Positions 36,808-45,665 are shown, counted from the first letter of the stretch. The stretch is DNA of 64,000 nucleotides from Bacteroidales bacterium (GCA_028704385.1 JAQVLA010000004.1:1-64000), one strand, 5' to 3'. Numbers and translations are program-made. Notes: generated by a model from the sequence alone, not told the origin.

Positions 36808-38199
36808 ATGACAGAGAATCAATGTACTATCAAAAAAGTGGTTAGTGTGGAAGGTACCGGACTTCATACCGGCCAGCAAGGCACGATCACGTTTAATCCG
36901 GCTCCGGCCAATCATGGCATCAAATTCAGACGCACTGATATAGAAGGACATCCTGTCATAGAAGCTGATGTGGATCATGTGGTTGACACATCACGCGGGA
37001 CAACACTCGGAAAAAATGGAGCAAGGGTTTATACAATCGAACATGTACTGGCGGCTGCAACAGGTTTGGGCGTTGATAACCTGCTGATTGATATGGATAT
37101 GGATGAAATTCCAATTCGTGATGGCAGCGCACGATATTTTGTTGAGGCCCTTGAATCAGCCGGAATTAGGGAACAAGATGTCCCAAGAGAGTATTTCGTT
37201 ATAAAGCAACCCATTCATTTAAAAAACGAAGAAAAAGGTTTTGAGCTTTCAATCGAACCCTACGATGGTTTTAAGGTGGATGTGAAAATTGATTATGGCA
37301 CAGAAGTACTTAATATACAGGATGCTTCACTTGATGACCTTACACGATTTAAGGATGAAATTTCACCTTGCCGTACCTTTGTCTTTCTGCATGAACTGGA
37401 GTTTTTATTAAAAAATAATCTTATCAGAGGTGGCGACTTAAGCAATGCCATTGTATTTGTAAATCGAAAGGTTAGTCAGGAAGAGCTGGATCGCCTGGCC
37501 GACTTATTTAAAAAACCCAAAGTGAAGGTTAAGGATGAAGGTATACTGAATAACCTTGATTTGCATTTTAATAATGAACCTGCACGCCACAAGCTTTTGG
37601 ATGTAATTGGCGATCTCAGTCTGCTGGGAAAACGCATCAAGGGACATGTTAAAGCTTATAGACCAGGACATTATGCTAATACTGAATTCGCTAAATTGAT
37701 AAAGCTACAAACAAAAAAAACGATCATGTTAAAAGAACCTCCTTTTGATCTGAATCAACCTCCTGTTTATGACATCATTCAGATCCGGAAAATTTTACCC
37801 CATCGTCCACCCTTTTTATTGATTGATAAAATCATTGAACTTAGCGATAAACATATCCTGGGTTTAAAGAATGTGACGATGAATGAGCATTTCTTCGTTG
37901 GGCATTTTCCCGAAGAACCCGTGATGCCTGGTGTACTGCTGATTGAAGCGATGGCACAAACAGGTGGAATATTTGTGCTTCACTCAGTTCCTGACCCTGA
38001 AAATTACATCACCTATTTTCTGAAAATTGAGGAAGCAAAATTCAGGCATAAAGTAGTACCTGGCGACACGGTCGTTTTTGCTTTAGAGCTCACTTCTCCC
38101 ATTCGAAGAGGAATATGCAATATGAGAGGAATTGCCTATGTTGGCGACAAAATTGTTACCGAAGGAAAACTCATGGCTCAAATAGCTAAAAAACATTAA
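36808..38199 (+). CDS. lpxC-fabZ: Bifunctional LpxC deacetylase / FabZ 3-hydroxyacyl-ACP dehydratase
   Basis: A 463-residue fusion. Residues about 1-305 are LpxC, the zinc enzyme that commits to lipid A synthesis, with zinc-ligand motifs HVLAAATGLG near 78 and ARHKLLDVIGD near 254-264. A short linker (about 305-318) leads to FabZ (about 320-463), with the LPHRPPFLLID opening and the active-site segment GHFPEEPVMPGVLLIEAMAQ (H and E). The fusion is well known in Bacteroidota and lets one polypeptide balance lipid A and fatty-acid synthesis. Both halves look intact. Confidence 0.96.
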   Translation: MTENQCTIKKVVSVEGTGLHTGQQGTITFNPAPANHGIKFRRTDIEGHPVIEADVDHVVDTSRGTTLGKNGARVYTIEHVLAAATGLGVDNLLIDMDMDEIPIRDGSARYFVEALESAGIREQDVPREYFVIKQPIHLKNEEKGFELSIEPYDGFKVDVKIDYGTEVLNIQDASLDDLTRFKDEISPCRTFVFLHELEFLLKNNLIRGGDLSNAIVFVNRKVSQEELDRLADLFKKPKVKVKDEGILNNLDLHFNNEPARHKLLDVIGDLSLLGKRIKGHVKAYRPGHYANTEFAKLIKLQTKKTIMLKEPPFDLNQPPVYDIIQIRKILPHRPPFLLIDKIIELSDKHILGLKNVTMNEHFFVGHFPEEPVMPGVLLIEAMAQTGGIFVLHSVPDPENYITYFLKIEEAKFRHKVVPGDTVVFALELTSPIRRGICNMRGIAYVGDKIVTEGKLMAQIAKKH

Positions 38200-38214
38200 T
38201 ATCAATAAATTGCT

Positions 38215-39009
38215 ATGAATCAACCACTGGCATATGTTCATCCACAGGCTAAATTAGCCAATAATGTTGTGATTGAACCTTTTGTAAATATCGAAAAGAA
38301 TGTTGTAATTGAAGAAGGCACCTGGATTGGCTCGAACGTCACAATAATGGAAGGTGCCCGAATCGGCAAAAATTGCAGAATATTTCCCGGAGCAGTTATA
38401 TCGGCAGCTCCACAAGATCTTAAATATAGCGGCGAAGAAACTATTGTTCGCATTGGAAACAATACTACGATACGGGAGTTTGTAACTATCAACAGAGGAA
38501 CTAAAGCCAATTGGGAAACCGTTGTAGGCAACAACTGCCTGCTGATGGCTTATGTGCATGTAGCTCACGATTGCATAATCGGTGATAATGTGATTTTAGC
38601 TAATGCTAGTAACCTGGCCGGCCATATCAGAGTTGACGATTGGGCCATCATTGGTGGCCTGGCAGCCGTACATCAGTTTGTGCAAATAGGAGCTCATTCA
38701 ATGATAAGCGGAGGAGGAATGGCGCGTAAAGATGTCCCTCCATACACCAAAGCAGGCCGGGAACCCTTATCTTATGTAGGAGTAAATTCAATCGGTTTGC
38801 GTCGAAGGGGTTTTTCTGATGATCGCATCAACGCTATTCAGGATATATACAGAATCATTTACCTTAAAGGAAAAAATGTTTCGCAGGCTGTGAGTTATAT
38901 CGAAGCAAATTTTCCTGTTTCGCCCGAGCGTGATGAAATTTTGAGTTTCATTGCCAATTCAACACGCGGAATTATGAAAGGTTATGGCAAACTGCGCGAA
39001 AAAGAATAA
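38215..39009 (+). CDS. lpxA: Acyl-ACP--UDP-N-acetylglucosamine O-acyltransferase
   Basis: A 264-residue hexapeptide-repeat acyltransferase. The beta-helix (about 5-190) includes the family motif AHDCIIGD, with the catalytic His in the VHVAHD stretch near 118-123, and GGLAAVHQFVQIG. A C-terminal helical domain follows (195-262, RRRGFSDDRINAIQDIYR). It performs the first step of lipid A synthesis. It begins 15 bases after lpxC-fabZ, so the two are co-transcribed. Confidence 0.96.
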   Translation: MNQPLAYVHPQAKLANNVVIEPFVNIEKNVVIEEGTWIGSNVTIMEGARIGKNCRIFPGAVISAAPQDLKYSGEETIVRIGNNTTIREFVTINRGTKANWETVVGNNCLLMAYVHVAHDCIIGDNVILANASNLAGHIRVDDWAIIGGLAAVHQFVQIGAHSMISGGGMARKDVPPYTKAGREPLSYVGVNSIGLRRRGFSDDRINAIQDIYRIIYLKGKNVSQAVSYIEANFPVSPERDEILSFIANSTRGIMKGYGKLREKE

Positions 39010-39052
39010 CAGTTTGTTTTTTGTTGATTGAAACAATTTTAAAAAAAATATC

Positions 39053-39451
39053 ATGTCTTTTCTAACCTCATCCAAACCCTTGTCGGGATTGGTTTCGTTG
39101 TGGTTGCTGATCGTCAGGCTGGCTGGTGGTGCCTTTATGCTTACACATGGCTATCCCAAATTGATGCGTTTAATTGATGGCAAAGCCGAAGGATTTCCTG
39201 ATCCGCTCGGTGTGGGCAGTTTGCTGTCGCTCCTCCTTGCTATTGGAGCCGAAGTAATTGGATCAGTGTTGATAATGCTTGGGGTTTTTACGCGTTTTGC
39301 AGCATTTTCGCTGATCTTTACGATGGTTGTTGCAGCTTTTGTTATTCATGCCGGCGATCCGTTTGCCCGCATGGAGATGAGCCTGTTGTATTTATTATTG
39401 TTTGCGACTCTCTTTGTTTTTGGCCCTGGAAAGTACGCCATTGATAAATAA
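39053..39451 (+). CDS. DoxX family membrane protein
   Basis: A 132-residue protein with four hydrophobic segments (about 12-32, 52-74, 78-97 and 105-124). It carries the DoxX signature RLAGGAFMLTHGYPKL near 23-38 and AEVIGSVLIMLGVFTRFAA in the second half. DoxX proteins are small inner-membrane proteins linked to redox or thiol-stress functions; the substrate is unknown. It follows lpxA by 43 bases and precedes a bidirectional hairpin, so it is the last gene of this plus-strand unit. Confidence 0.85.
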   Translation: MSFLTSSKPLSGLVSLWLLIVRLAGGAFMLTHGYPKLMRLIDGKAEGFPDPLGVGSLLSLLLAIGAEVIGSVLIMLGVFTRFAAFSLIFTMVVAAFVIHAGDPFARMEMSLLYLLLFATLFVFGPGKYAIDK

Positions 39452-39453
39452 AA

Positions 39454-39483
39454 AAAAGGACTGACAAAAAAGCCAATCCTTTT
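39454..39483 (-). terminator. Hairpin terminator between convergent genes
   Basis: AAAAGGACTG (39454-39463) pairs with CAATCCTTTT (39474-39483) with one mismatch. On the minus strand eight T residues follow, making a good terminator for the metallopeptidase gene. On the plus strand only TTTT follows the stem, so termination of the DoxX transcript there would be weaker. Confidence 0.72.
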
Positions 39484-39502
39484 AAATCAATACAGTTTTC
39501 AT

Positions 39503-41542
39503 TTATTTGAAATATTGCACTGCCTCTTCGGCAGCTTCAATCACTGGTTTTGTAGATATTGGTTCGCCGACAGCACCTTTCATCCATTCCTGTGGGGTTA
39601 ATCGACCTTGCTTAAAAGCTTTATACACCTCAGCTGCAAAGTCCTTATCGCTGATGTACTGGCCAAATTGAAATTCGATCAATTGACCAATGGGATAAGC
39701 CGACAGATAGAGTGGATTATCAATCATATGAGAATACACAGCTAAAATTGGTGAGTCTTTTATGCCAAAGACAGGTGCGTAAAAGGTGTTCCACACTTCT
39801 TTGGCGATGGTTGTAACCGCTTCTTTAAGTTTGATTTCATCCGTACCCGGATTATCGTAAAGCCACTTCCACACCCTGATATCAACCAGCGAAACGCCCA
39901 TGATTTCGTAATTTGACCACAACTGATCCAAGGCAGCCAGATGCACAGCTTCGGCGTTGTTTACTTCCATGTCGAGCAATTCCAGGTCTCTGGCCTGAAA
40001 AGCAAAGGCAAGTGCTTCGGTGAAAGAGGTGTTTGGGACCCCGTTCAGCATATAATAGTCCACATCATACAAGGTGATGGTTTGCTCTACATTATGACCA
40101 AATTCGTGGATGGCGATATTGTAACCTTTATAATCCATCCCATCAGCACCAATGCGTGTACGCAAACGGGCTTTGTCGCCTTTCATGGCTGCTCCCCAGG
40201 CGTGTCCGGCTCCTCTGGATGGATCAACTTTCACGCGTGAGGCCAGCGAATGTGCAGCGTCTGAATTGAATCCCAACTTGATCAAAATGTTTGGCAAATC
40301 GGCTTCAAAGCTGGCTTTGTCGGGATACTTAGCTTTTAATGTGGCGTCAATTCTATTGATATCCAATGAGGAACGCGTTTTAAATCCATCGTACCAGATA
40401 TCCCAGGGCTGAAGTTTTCTGCCCATTCTTTTTTCAATGATTTTCGCAACATCTTTTAAAATGGGATCGCTCAACAAACTGACAAATAACTTTTCTGCAT
40501 CACTGACAGGGATTTCCATATATTCGTCAAATTGCCGTTGAATATAGGTTGGAGCATTTGGCGAATAGGCATCAATTTCACGCAGTGCCTCATGCAAGTT
40601 AAGCAGATGACGATATCGTGTATTGGGTTCAAAAGTGTAGCGGTAGGTTGTGCCTTCTTTGGTTATCATATTGCTATAGGGATTCCACAGGTATTCATCA
40701 TTATTGATGACTTGTAATGGGATTTCCTGGTTGATGATACGTTCCATAACAGCAAAAATCATGGCTTGTTTTTCAAGACCATCTTTGCTTCCATAGTGTG
40801 TTTTAAGTTCATCGCGCAGGCCCCAATGGGTGATCAGTTTCAAATCATTGGGAAATAATTGCTGACCTTTATCATCTCTAAGGTTTCCCATAAATATGTT
40901 ATAATCAGAAATATAGGAATCGGCATCTGTTGAAAGTTGTGCATAATTTTGTAGCAAAGTGGCCGGAATTCGTGCCGTAAAAACATCTCCCATTCGGGCG
41001 TAGGCCCAGTCCAGTCTGTCCCAGTTGGGAGCAAGTGCTGTTTTTTCTTTCAGTGAAAAATTTGGAAAGTTCAACTGGACGATAAAGGCAATTTTATTCT
41101 TAAAAAAATCGGATGTGAGGTGTGCCCCCGGGCTATAACCCCCAAAAAGCCTGTCAACCTCCAGAATTTCGCCTTCGTCAACATGCAATGGAATTTTGAG
41201 TCCTACATTCATTTTATTAAAACTGCCCCACAGCAATTCGAAATTATCCTGAATGCGCAAGAACAATTGATTGCGTTCGACGGCATTTTTCGCATTGTAG
41301 GTTAAACAAAGATTTCTAAAATCTTCAAAACTGCCATCTTCTGTGGTCCATAGGCGGGCAGCCTGATGAACGCTTTTTTCAATGCGTTCCCATTGATCTG
41401 CTTCGGATTGTTGCTTTAATTCGCTGATTACCAACTGGAGGTTTTCTTCTCCAAAGTCCGTTGTCTTTGATGTTGCTGCATTCATATGATTCATCTGTAA
41501 TCCTAATATTACTGTGAATGAAATGATTAGAAATTTTTTCAT
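39503..41542 (-). CDS. Secreted HExxH zinc metallopeptidase, M2/M3-like
   Basis: A 679-residue protein with a signal peptide (about 1-22). The zinc motif HEFGH is at 479-483, and a likely third ligand E509 sits in SFTEALAF, 25 residues after the second His, as in gluzincin families M2/M3. The rest is mostly helical, which also fits. I cannot place it firmly in a named peptidase family. It is probably periplasmic and acts on peptides. It is followed by a terminator and preceded by a small membrane-protein gene 19 bases upstream, so the two may share a transcript. Confidence 0.75.
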   Translation of the reverse strand: MKKFLIISFTVILGLQMNHMNAATSKTTDFGEENLQLVISELKQQSEADQWERIEKSVHQAARLWTTEDGSFEDFRNLCLTYNAKNAVERNQLFLRIQDNFELLWGSFNKMNVGLKIPLHVDEGEILEVDRLFGGYSPGAHLTSDFFKNKIAFIVQLNFPNFSLKEKTALAPNWDRLDWAYARMGDVFTARIPATLLQNYAQLSTDADSYISDYNIFMGNLRDDKGQQLFPNDLKLITHWGLRDELKTHYGSKDGLEKQAMIFAVMERIINQEIPLQVINNDEYLWNPYSNMITKEGTTYRYTFEPNTRYRHLLNLHEALREIDAYSPNAPTYIQRQFDEYMEIPVSDAEKLFVSLLSDPILKDVAKIIEKRMGRKLQPWDIWYDGFKTRSSLDINRIDATLKAKYPDKASFEADLPNILIKLGFNSDAAHSLASRVKVDPSRGAGHAWGAAMKGDKARLRTRIGADGMDYKGYNIAIHEFGHNVEQTITLYDVDYYMLNGVPNTSFTEALAFAFQARDLELLDMEVNNAEAVHLAALDQLWSNYEIMGVSLVDIRVWKWLYDNPGTDEIKLKEAVTTIAKEVWNTFYAPVFGIKDSPILAVYSHMIDNPLYLSAYPIGQLIEFQFGQYISDKDFAAEVYKAFKQGRLTPQEWMKGAVGEPISTKPVIEAAEEAVQYFK

Positions 41543-41561
41543 ACGTTATATGTTTTAAGGT

Positions 41562-41972
41562 TCAGGATTTTCGAAATAGTTTCATGCCTAAAGTTCCGCC
41601 CAGGTAGGCAAGAGGCAGGTAAATACTCAAGCTGACAAGAATAAACCAGATGGGGTGTGGCAGTAGCATCACATTGATAAATCCACCAATCAGCAATACA
41701 AAACCTGTTAGAAAGGCCAGTGATTTTTGTGGTGAAAGGAGCGTGGTGATAAATCCGGCGATAAATGAACCGGTAAGATAGGCAATTAAAATATAAAGGT
41801 AGCGATCCAATGGAAAGGCATCAATCCACTCCTGTGCTTCCGGGAATTGTGTATTTTTTGTAATTATCTCTGCCTGAATGGGGGTATAGTGCTGAAATAA
41901 ATTCTCAATCAGTTCAATGGTCAGAAATCCGGAAATAATACCTGCGAGTACAGCGATTATTTTTCTTAACAT
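41562..41972 (-). CDS. Small multi-pass membrane protein
   Basis: A 136-residue protein with four hydrophobic segments (about 4-22, 59-80, 86-105 and 109-128). A polar loop after the first segment (25-55) contains HYTPIQAE. No named family was recognised. It has an exact -7 promoter box close upstream and lies ahead of the metallopeptidase gene in the same direction. Confidence 0.7.
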   Translation of the reverse strand: MLRKIIAVLAGIISGFLTIELIENLFQHYTPIQAEIITKNTQFPEAQEWIDAFPLDRYLYILIAYLTGSFIAGFITTLLSPQKSLAFLTGFVLLIGGFINVMLLPHPIWFILVSLSIYLPLAYLGGTLGMKLFRKS

Positions 41973-41989
41973 TTTATCAAGGTATGAAG

Positions 41990-41997
41990 CAAAGGTA
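41990..41997 (-). promoter_or_regulatory. Candidate -7 box for membrane protein-metallopeptidase
   Basis: The minus strand reads TACCTTTG, an exact TAnnTTTG match 18 bases before the ATG at 41972. Confidence 0.42.
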
Positions 41998-42092
41998 AAT
42001 GAATTTTAAGAACTACTCAGACTAATTTCCTGTTGTACTTTTCCTTGCAGGGCATAAAATGAAAGGACAACTCCTGACTAAAAACAGAGAAA

Positions 42093-42704
42093 TTATTTTA
42101 CCTTGAAATCCAGCACTTTTTCATCAGCCAGGAAGAGTTCAAAATGGTCGTTGATTTGCGCCGGCCCAACGCCTTCGGGAGTTCCGGTGAAAATGAGATC
42201 ACCACTTCGCAGGGTAACAAATTGTGAAACATAGGCAATGATTCGATCAAAACTGAAGATCATTTGGCTGCTATTGCCTTCCTGACGCCACTCCCCATTT
42301 ATTTTTAGGCCAAACGGAATGTTTTTTTGTTCCTTAAAGTTTTCAATAGGCAGAAACTTTCCAAGGGGTGCCGAAAAATCAAATGCTTTGGCAATTTCCC
42401 AGGGCAGGCCTTTCTTTTTGCATTCGGCCTGAAGGTCGCGTGCGGTAAAGTCGATCCCTACCGTGATTTCATCATAATATTTATAGGCAAATTTTTCAGC
42501 AATATGTCGGCCGTTTTTACTGATTTTGATCACAAGCTCAGTTTCGTAATGCACATCATTCGAAAATTCAGGGTAAAAAAAAGGGTTGTGCGGAGGCAGC
42601 AAGGCGGTATCCGGCTTCATAAAAAAGACCGGCTTTTCAGGTACAGGATTATTCAGCTCTTTGGCATGAGCCACATAGTTACGGCCTATACAAATGATCT
42701 TCAT
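42093..42704 (-). CDS. Fumarylacetoacetate hydrolase (FAH) family protein
   Basis: A 203-residue protein, close in size to the YcgM-type minimal FAH fold. The metal-binding region is visible as HYETELVIKI and VGIDFTARDLQ, plus the C-terminal DLIFTGTPEGVGP. FAH members cleave or decarboxylate acylpyruvates or related keto acids; this subgroup often has oxaloacetate decarboxylase or acylpyruvase activity. The substrate cannot be fixed from sequence. It starts 11 bases after the exonuclease gene, so the two are likely co-transcribed. Confidence 0.85.
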   Translation of the reverse strand: MKIICIGRNYVAHAKELNNPVPEKPVFFMKPDTALLPPHNPFFYPEFSNDVHYETELVIKISKNGRHIAEKFAYKYYDEITVGIDFTARDLQAECKKKGLPWEIAKAFDFSAPLGKFLPIENFKEQKNIPFGLKINGEWRQEGNSSQMIFSFDRIIAYVSQFVTLRSGDLIFTGTPEGVGPAQINDHFELFLADEKVLDFKVK

Positions 42705-42715
42705 GGATTTAAGAT

Positions 42716-43534
42716 TTACATTTTAACATTTTTCCCAAACATTCGCAGCTTGATGGCAGTGATAAGTTTTTTGGTGTAGAGCGGAAACGAACCTTTCATC
42801 ATCCAGTCGTAATAGGATGGCTCTTGCTGGAAAACTTCCTCCACCGTCCGGCCTTTATACTTCCCAAAATTAAATATTTCCCGGTTTTCCGAATCATAAA
42901 TTATCTGTCCGGCGAGGTCGGCATTGCGATGATGTTGCGAAAAAAGGTGCAAGGCCTGCATATCATTTACCACAGGTTTGCTTTTGTTGCCCAGATTATC
43001 TTCATATTCCTGGTCCCTGTATTTTTCGATCATTGCTTTTAACACATCATAGGTGGCAAGCGTATCAGCCTCTGCTGAATGAGCGTTTTCGAGTTCGCGA
43101 CCGCAGAAGAAACGCACTGCACCTTTTAATGTTCTGGGTTCCATCTTCATAAAGATGTTTTGAACGTCGATCAAGTTTCTGTTTTTAAGATCAAAATCAA
43201 TATCATTTCGCAGAAACTCTTCCATGAGCATAGGAATGTCAAATTTAAGTGCATTGTATCCAGCCAGGTCGCAATGTTGTAAGAATTTTGCAATTTCTTT
43301 GCCTATGACCTTAAATACAGGTGATTGTTCAATATCTTGCTGCGTAATGCCATGAAATTGCACCGAGGCCTCCGGAATGGGTATGCCTGGATTTATTCGC
43401 CAGGTTTTTAATTCTTCCTTTCCGTCTGTTTGAATTTTTAAAATACTTATTTCAATCACCCGGTCTTCGGTGATGTTCAGGCCGGTTGTTTCCAGATCAA
43501 AGAAGGCCAGTGGTTTTTTGAGCAAAAGTTCCAT
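42716..43534 (-). CDS. DEDDh 3'-5' exonuclease with C-terminal DUF3820-like domain
   Basis: A 272-residue protein. The exonuclease domain (about 8-172) has motif I FFDLETTGL (D13, E15), motif II with YNALKFDIPML, and motif III HSAEADTLATYD (His/Asp), making it a DEDDh enzyme like the epsilon subunit or RNase T. The C-terminal part (about 215-265, FNFGKYKGRTVEEV) resembles the DUF3820-type domain. Likely role: proofreading or repair trimming of DNA. It lies downstream of the E2 terminator. Confidence 0.85.
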   Translation of the reverse strand: MELLLKKPLAFFDLETTGLNITEDRVIEISILKIQTDGKEELKTWRINPGIPIPEASVQFHGITQQDIEQSPVFKVIGKEIAKFLQHCDLAGYNALKFDIPMLMEEFLRNDIDFDLKNRNLIDVQNIFMKMEPRTLKGAVRFFCGRELENAHSAEADTLATYDVLKAMIEKYRDQEYEDNLGNKSKPVVNDMQALHLFSQHHRNADLAGQIIYDSENREIFNFGKYKGRTVEEVFQQEPSYYDWMMKGSFPLYTKKLITAIKLRMFGKNVKM

Positions 43535-43548
43535 AGGATAAAAAATAA

Positions 43549-43576
43549 AGGGTTGAGAAGTCAGCTTCCCAACCCT
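43549..43576 (-). terminator. Hairpin terminator after the E2 gene
   Basis: The arms 43549-43560 and 43565-43576 pair (AGGGTTGAGAAG with CTTCCCAACCCT) with one mismatch around a 4-base loop. On the minus strand the stem is followed by TTTATTTTTTAT. It lies 20 bases past the E2 stop codon. Confidence 0.78.
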
Positions 43577-43596
43577 GTTTAATCATTTGAGATTTT

Positions 43597-44925
43597 TCAG
43601 ATTTCTCTTTCCGGATCAAAGTTTTCAAGTAATTCTTTCATTCGTCTCAGATACATGCCAGCCAGTGCACCATCCACAATACGATGGTCATAAGCCATCG
43701 AAAGAATCATGATATGACGTATTGCAATTACATCACCCATAGCCGTTTCGAGCACTGCGGGCTGCTTGCGAATGGCACCTACTGCCAAAATTGCTACCTG
43801 TGGCTGATTGATGATCGGAGTACCGGTCAGACTGTCGAACGAGCCAAAATTGGTAATCGTAAAAGTGCCTCCCTGAATTTCATCTGGCTCCAGCTTGTTG
43901 TTTCTGGCCCGATTAGCCAGGTCATTAACAGATTTGGTGATGCCCAGCAGGTTTTTTTCATCCACATTTTTTATCACCGGTACAATCAGGTTGCCGTTGG
44001 GGAGGGCAGTGGCCATACCGATGTTGATATTTTTTCGAAGAATGATATTATAACCGTCAACAGAAGCATTGACTTGCGGGTATTCTCTGAGTGCTTTGGC
44101 TGCAGCTTCGAAAAAGATGGGTGTGAAAGTAATTTTTTGACCTTCACGTTTCTGAAATTGATCTTTTACTTTATTACGCCAGTTCACAACATTGGTTACG
44201 TCCACATCAATAAAAGAAGTAACATGAGGCGAAACCTGTTTCGACATAACCATATGATCGGCAATGAGACGACGCATTCGGTCCATTTCGATGATCTGAT
44301 CACCGGTGGTGGCATTCACTTTCGGTGCTTCAATAGCAACAGCTTTTGTTGCGGAAGTGACTGTTGATTTTTCCCTGGCCGAAGTAGTCTGCTCTGGTTT
44401 TGAAGTTCTGTTTTCGAGGAAAGCCAGAATATCGTTCTTGGTTACCCGACCTTCTTTTCCGGTTCCTTTAATGCTTTCGAGCTGTGACAGACTTACATTC
44501 TCGGTTTTAGCGATTTGTTTTACCAAGGGGGAATAAAAACGGTTTGAATCGGCAAAGTTTACAACAGTATCTTTTTCTGAATCCTCCTTCCTGGCAGAAC
44601 TTTCAGCTTGTTTTTCGTCTGGTTTGGCAGTTTTTTCTACTTGTGTTGCGGATTTGGCCTGCACAGATTCCTCTTCGTCTTCGCCTTCCATTTCTACAAC
44701 TGCAATTACTTTACCAACAGCCACAACGTCGCCTTCGCTGTATAGTGTTTCAACAATTTTTCCTTCAACAGGAGAAGGGATTTCAGAATCAACTTTATCG
44801 GTGGCTATCTCAACGATAGCATCATCTTCTTCCACTGTATCGCCAACTCCTTTGATCCAACGTGTAATTGTTGCTTCTATAACGCTTTCGCCCATTTTGG
44901 GCATTACGATTTCAAATTTGGCCAT
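43597..44925 (-). CDS. Dihydrolipoamide acyltransferase (E2) of a 2-oxoacid dehydrogenase
   Basis: A 442-residue E2. It has a single lipoyl domain (1-78) with the lipoylated K44 in ATDKVDSE, an Ala/Glu/Lys-rich linker (about 80-125), a peripheral subunit-binding domain (about 128-172, FYSPLVKQIAK), a second linker, and a catalytic domain (about 210-442) with DHRIVDG holding H414 and D418. The E1 and E3 genes are not adjacent, so pyruvate, 2-oxoglutarate and branched-chain specificities cannot be separated here. It starts divergently from DUF3276. Confidence 0.92.
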   Translation of the reverse strand: MAKFEIVMPKMGESVIEATITRWIKGVGDTVEEDDAIVEIATDKVDSEIPSPVEGKIVETLYSEGDVVAVGKVIAVVEMEGEDEEESVQAKSATQVEKTAKPDEKQAESSARKEDSEKDTVVNFADSNRFYSPLVKQIAKTENVSLSQLESIKGTGKEGRVTKNDILAFLENRTSKPEQTTSAREKSTVTSATKAVAIEAPKVNATTGDQIIEMDRMRRLIADHMVMSKQVSPHVTSFIDVDVTNVVNWRNKVKDQFQKREGQKITFTPIFFEAAAKALREYPQVNASVDGYNIILRKNINIGMATALPNGNLIVPVIKNVDEKNLLGITKSVNDLANRARNNKLEPDEIQGGTFTITNFGSFDSLTGTPIINQPQVAILAVGAIRKQPAVLETAMGDVIAIRHIMILSMAYDHRIVDGALAGMYLRRMKELLENFDPEREI

Positions 44926-44999
44926 GCTATATTTTTTTGAAATATTTTGATCAATAATGTATTAAAAGCCAGTTCACAGGTTTTGTTCAAATGTGGCTG

Positions 45000-45007
45000 C
45001 AAAATTA
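45000..45007 (-). promoter_or_regulatory. Candidate -7 box for the E2 gene
   Basis: The minus strand reads TAATTTTG, an exact TAnnTTTG match, with a leader of about 69 nt. A second exact copy in the same orientation lies at 45113-45120, further upstream. Confidence 0.4.
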
Positions 45008-45141
45008 GGATAAATTTTGAAATTTGGAATAATTCTAAATTGAATGCCTCTGAATACAATTCAATTGATCAGGAAATTATATACTTAGGTGGTATTTATA
45101 TTGGCCGGCCAACAAAATTAGCTGCAATTATCAGAAATTAT

Positions 45142-45149
45142 TATTTTTG
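45142..45149 (+). promoter_or_regulatory. Candidate -7 box for the DUF3276 gene
   Basis: TATTTTTG matches TAnnTTTG exactly, 25 bases before the chosen ATG at 45175. That is a sensible leader length and supports this start over more upstream ones. Confidence 0.48.
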
Positions 45150-45174
45150 CCTTGAAACTTATCAAGCAAAAACT

Positions 45175-45543
45175 ATGGATAGCGCAATGGAAGATCAAGG
45201 AAGGCCAAACAGACGTGAAGAATTGTTTTCGAGGGCGATACGCGCTGGAAAGCGAACTTACTTTTTTGACGTAAAGGCTACAAGGCAAGACGAGCAATAC
45301 CTTACAATTACCGAAAGTAAGCGTCGGTTTAGCAACGAACAGGGCAAGTTTTTTTATGAAAAGCATAAGCTGTTCCTTTATCGCGAGGATTTTGAAAAAT
45401 TTTTAAAGGGACTGAACGACTCTGTCAGGTTCATCGAAACAGGTGAGATTCCTGAAGATTATGAAGAGGAAACAACAGGCCTGAATGAAGATTCGGTTGA
45501 TGTTTCCTTTGAGGATCTCGATAAATTAGACGAAGAGATTTAA
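45175..45543 (+). CDS. PurA-like DUF3276 nucleic-acid-binding protein
   Basis: A 122-residue protein of the Bacteroidota DUF3276 family, which has a PUR-alpha-like fold. The core (about 14-88) includes RAIRAGKRTYFFDVKATR and YLTITESKRRF, each containing several basic and aromatic residues that face nucleic acid in PUR repeats. The C-terminal 30 residues are very acidic. Single-strand DNA or RNA binding is the expected activity. The frame stays open upstream to 44947, but those residues look non-coding and lie before the promoter box. A start at 45187 is possible. Confidence 0.85.
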   Translation: MDSAMEDQGRPNRREELFSRAIRAGKRTYFFDVKATRQDEQYLTITESKRRFSNEQGKFFYEKHKLFLYREDFEKFLKGLNDSVRFIETGEIPEDYEEETTGLNEDSVDVSFEDLDKLDEEI

Positions 45544-45565
45544 GCTTTTGTAATTAGTAATTTAG

Positions 45566-45586
45566 AAGCTGCTCAGGCAGCTTTTA
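45566..45586 (+). terminator. Rho-independent terminator after DUF3276
   Basis: AAGCTGC (45566-45572) and GCAGCTT (45577-45583) form a perfect 7-bp stem around TCAG, followed by TTTACTATTTATT. It separates DUF3276 from parA. Confidence 0.65.
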
Positions 45587-45665
45587 CTATTTATTACGAA
45601 TTGCTCCGAAAAGCAAATGTTGAAAAGTAAATGTTCATTTGCTTCGGACACCTGTTCGAAAAATG

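Noticed and set aside
42327-42779. A 150-codon plus-strand frame opposite the FAH gene
   Set aside because: It is antisense to a conserved enzyme and spans the junction with the exonuclease gene; no domain was seen.
43684-44367. A long plus-strand frame opposite the E2 gene (227 codons)
   Set aside because: It has no domain. The opposite strand carries a complete, conserved E2, so this is a shadow frame.
44947-45174. A 76-codon upstream extension of the DUF3276 frame
   Set aside because: It has no stop but also no recognisable domain, precedes the -7 box at 45142, and lies in the divergent promoter region. The conserved protein starts at 45175 or 45187.
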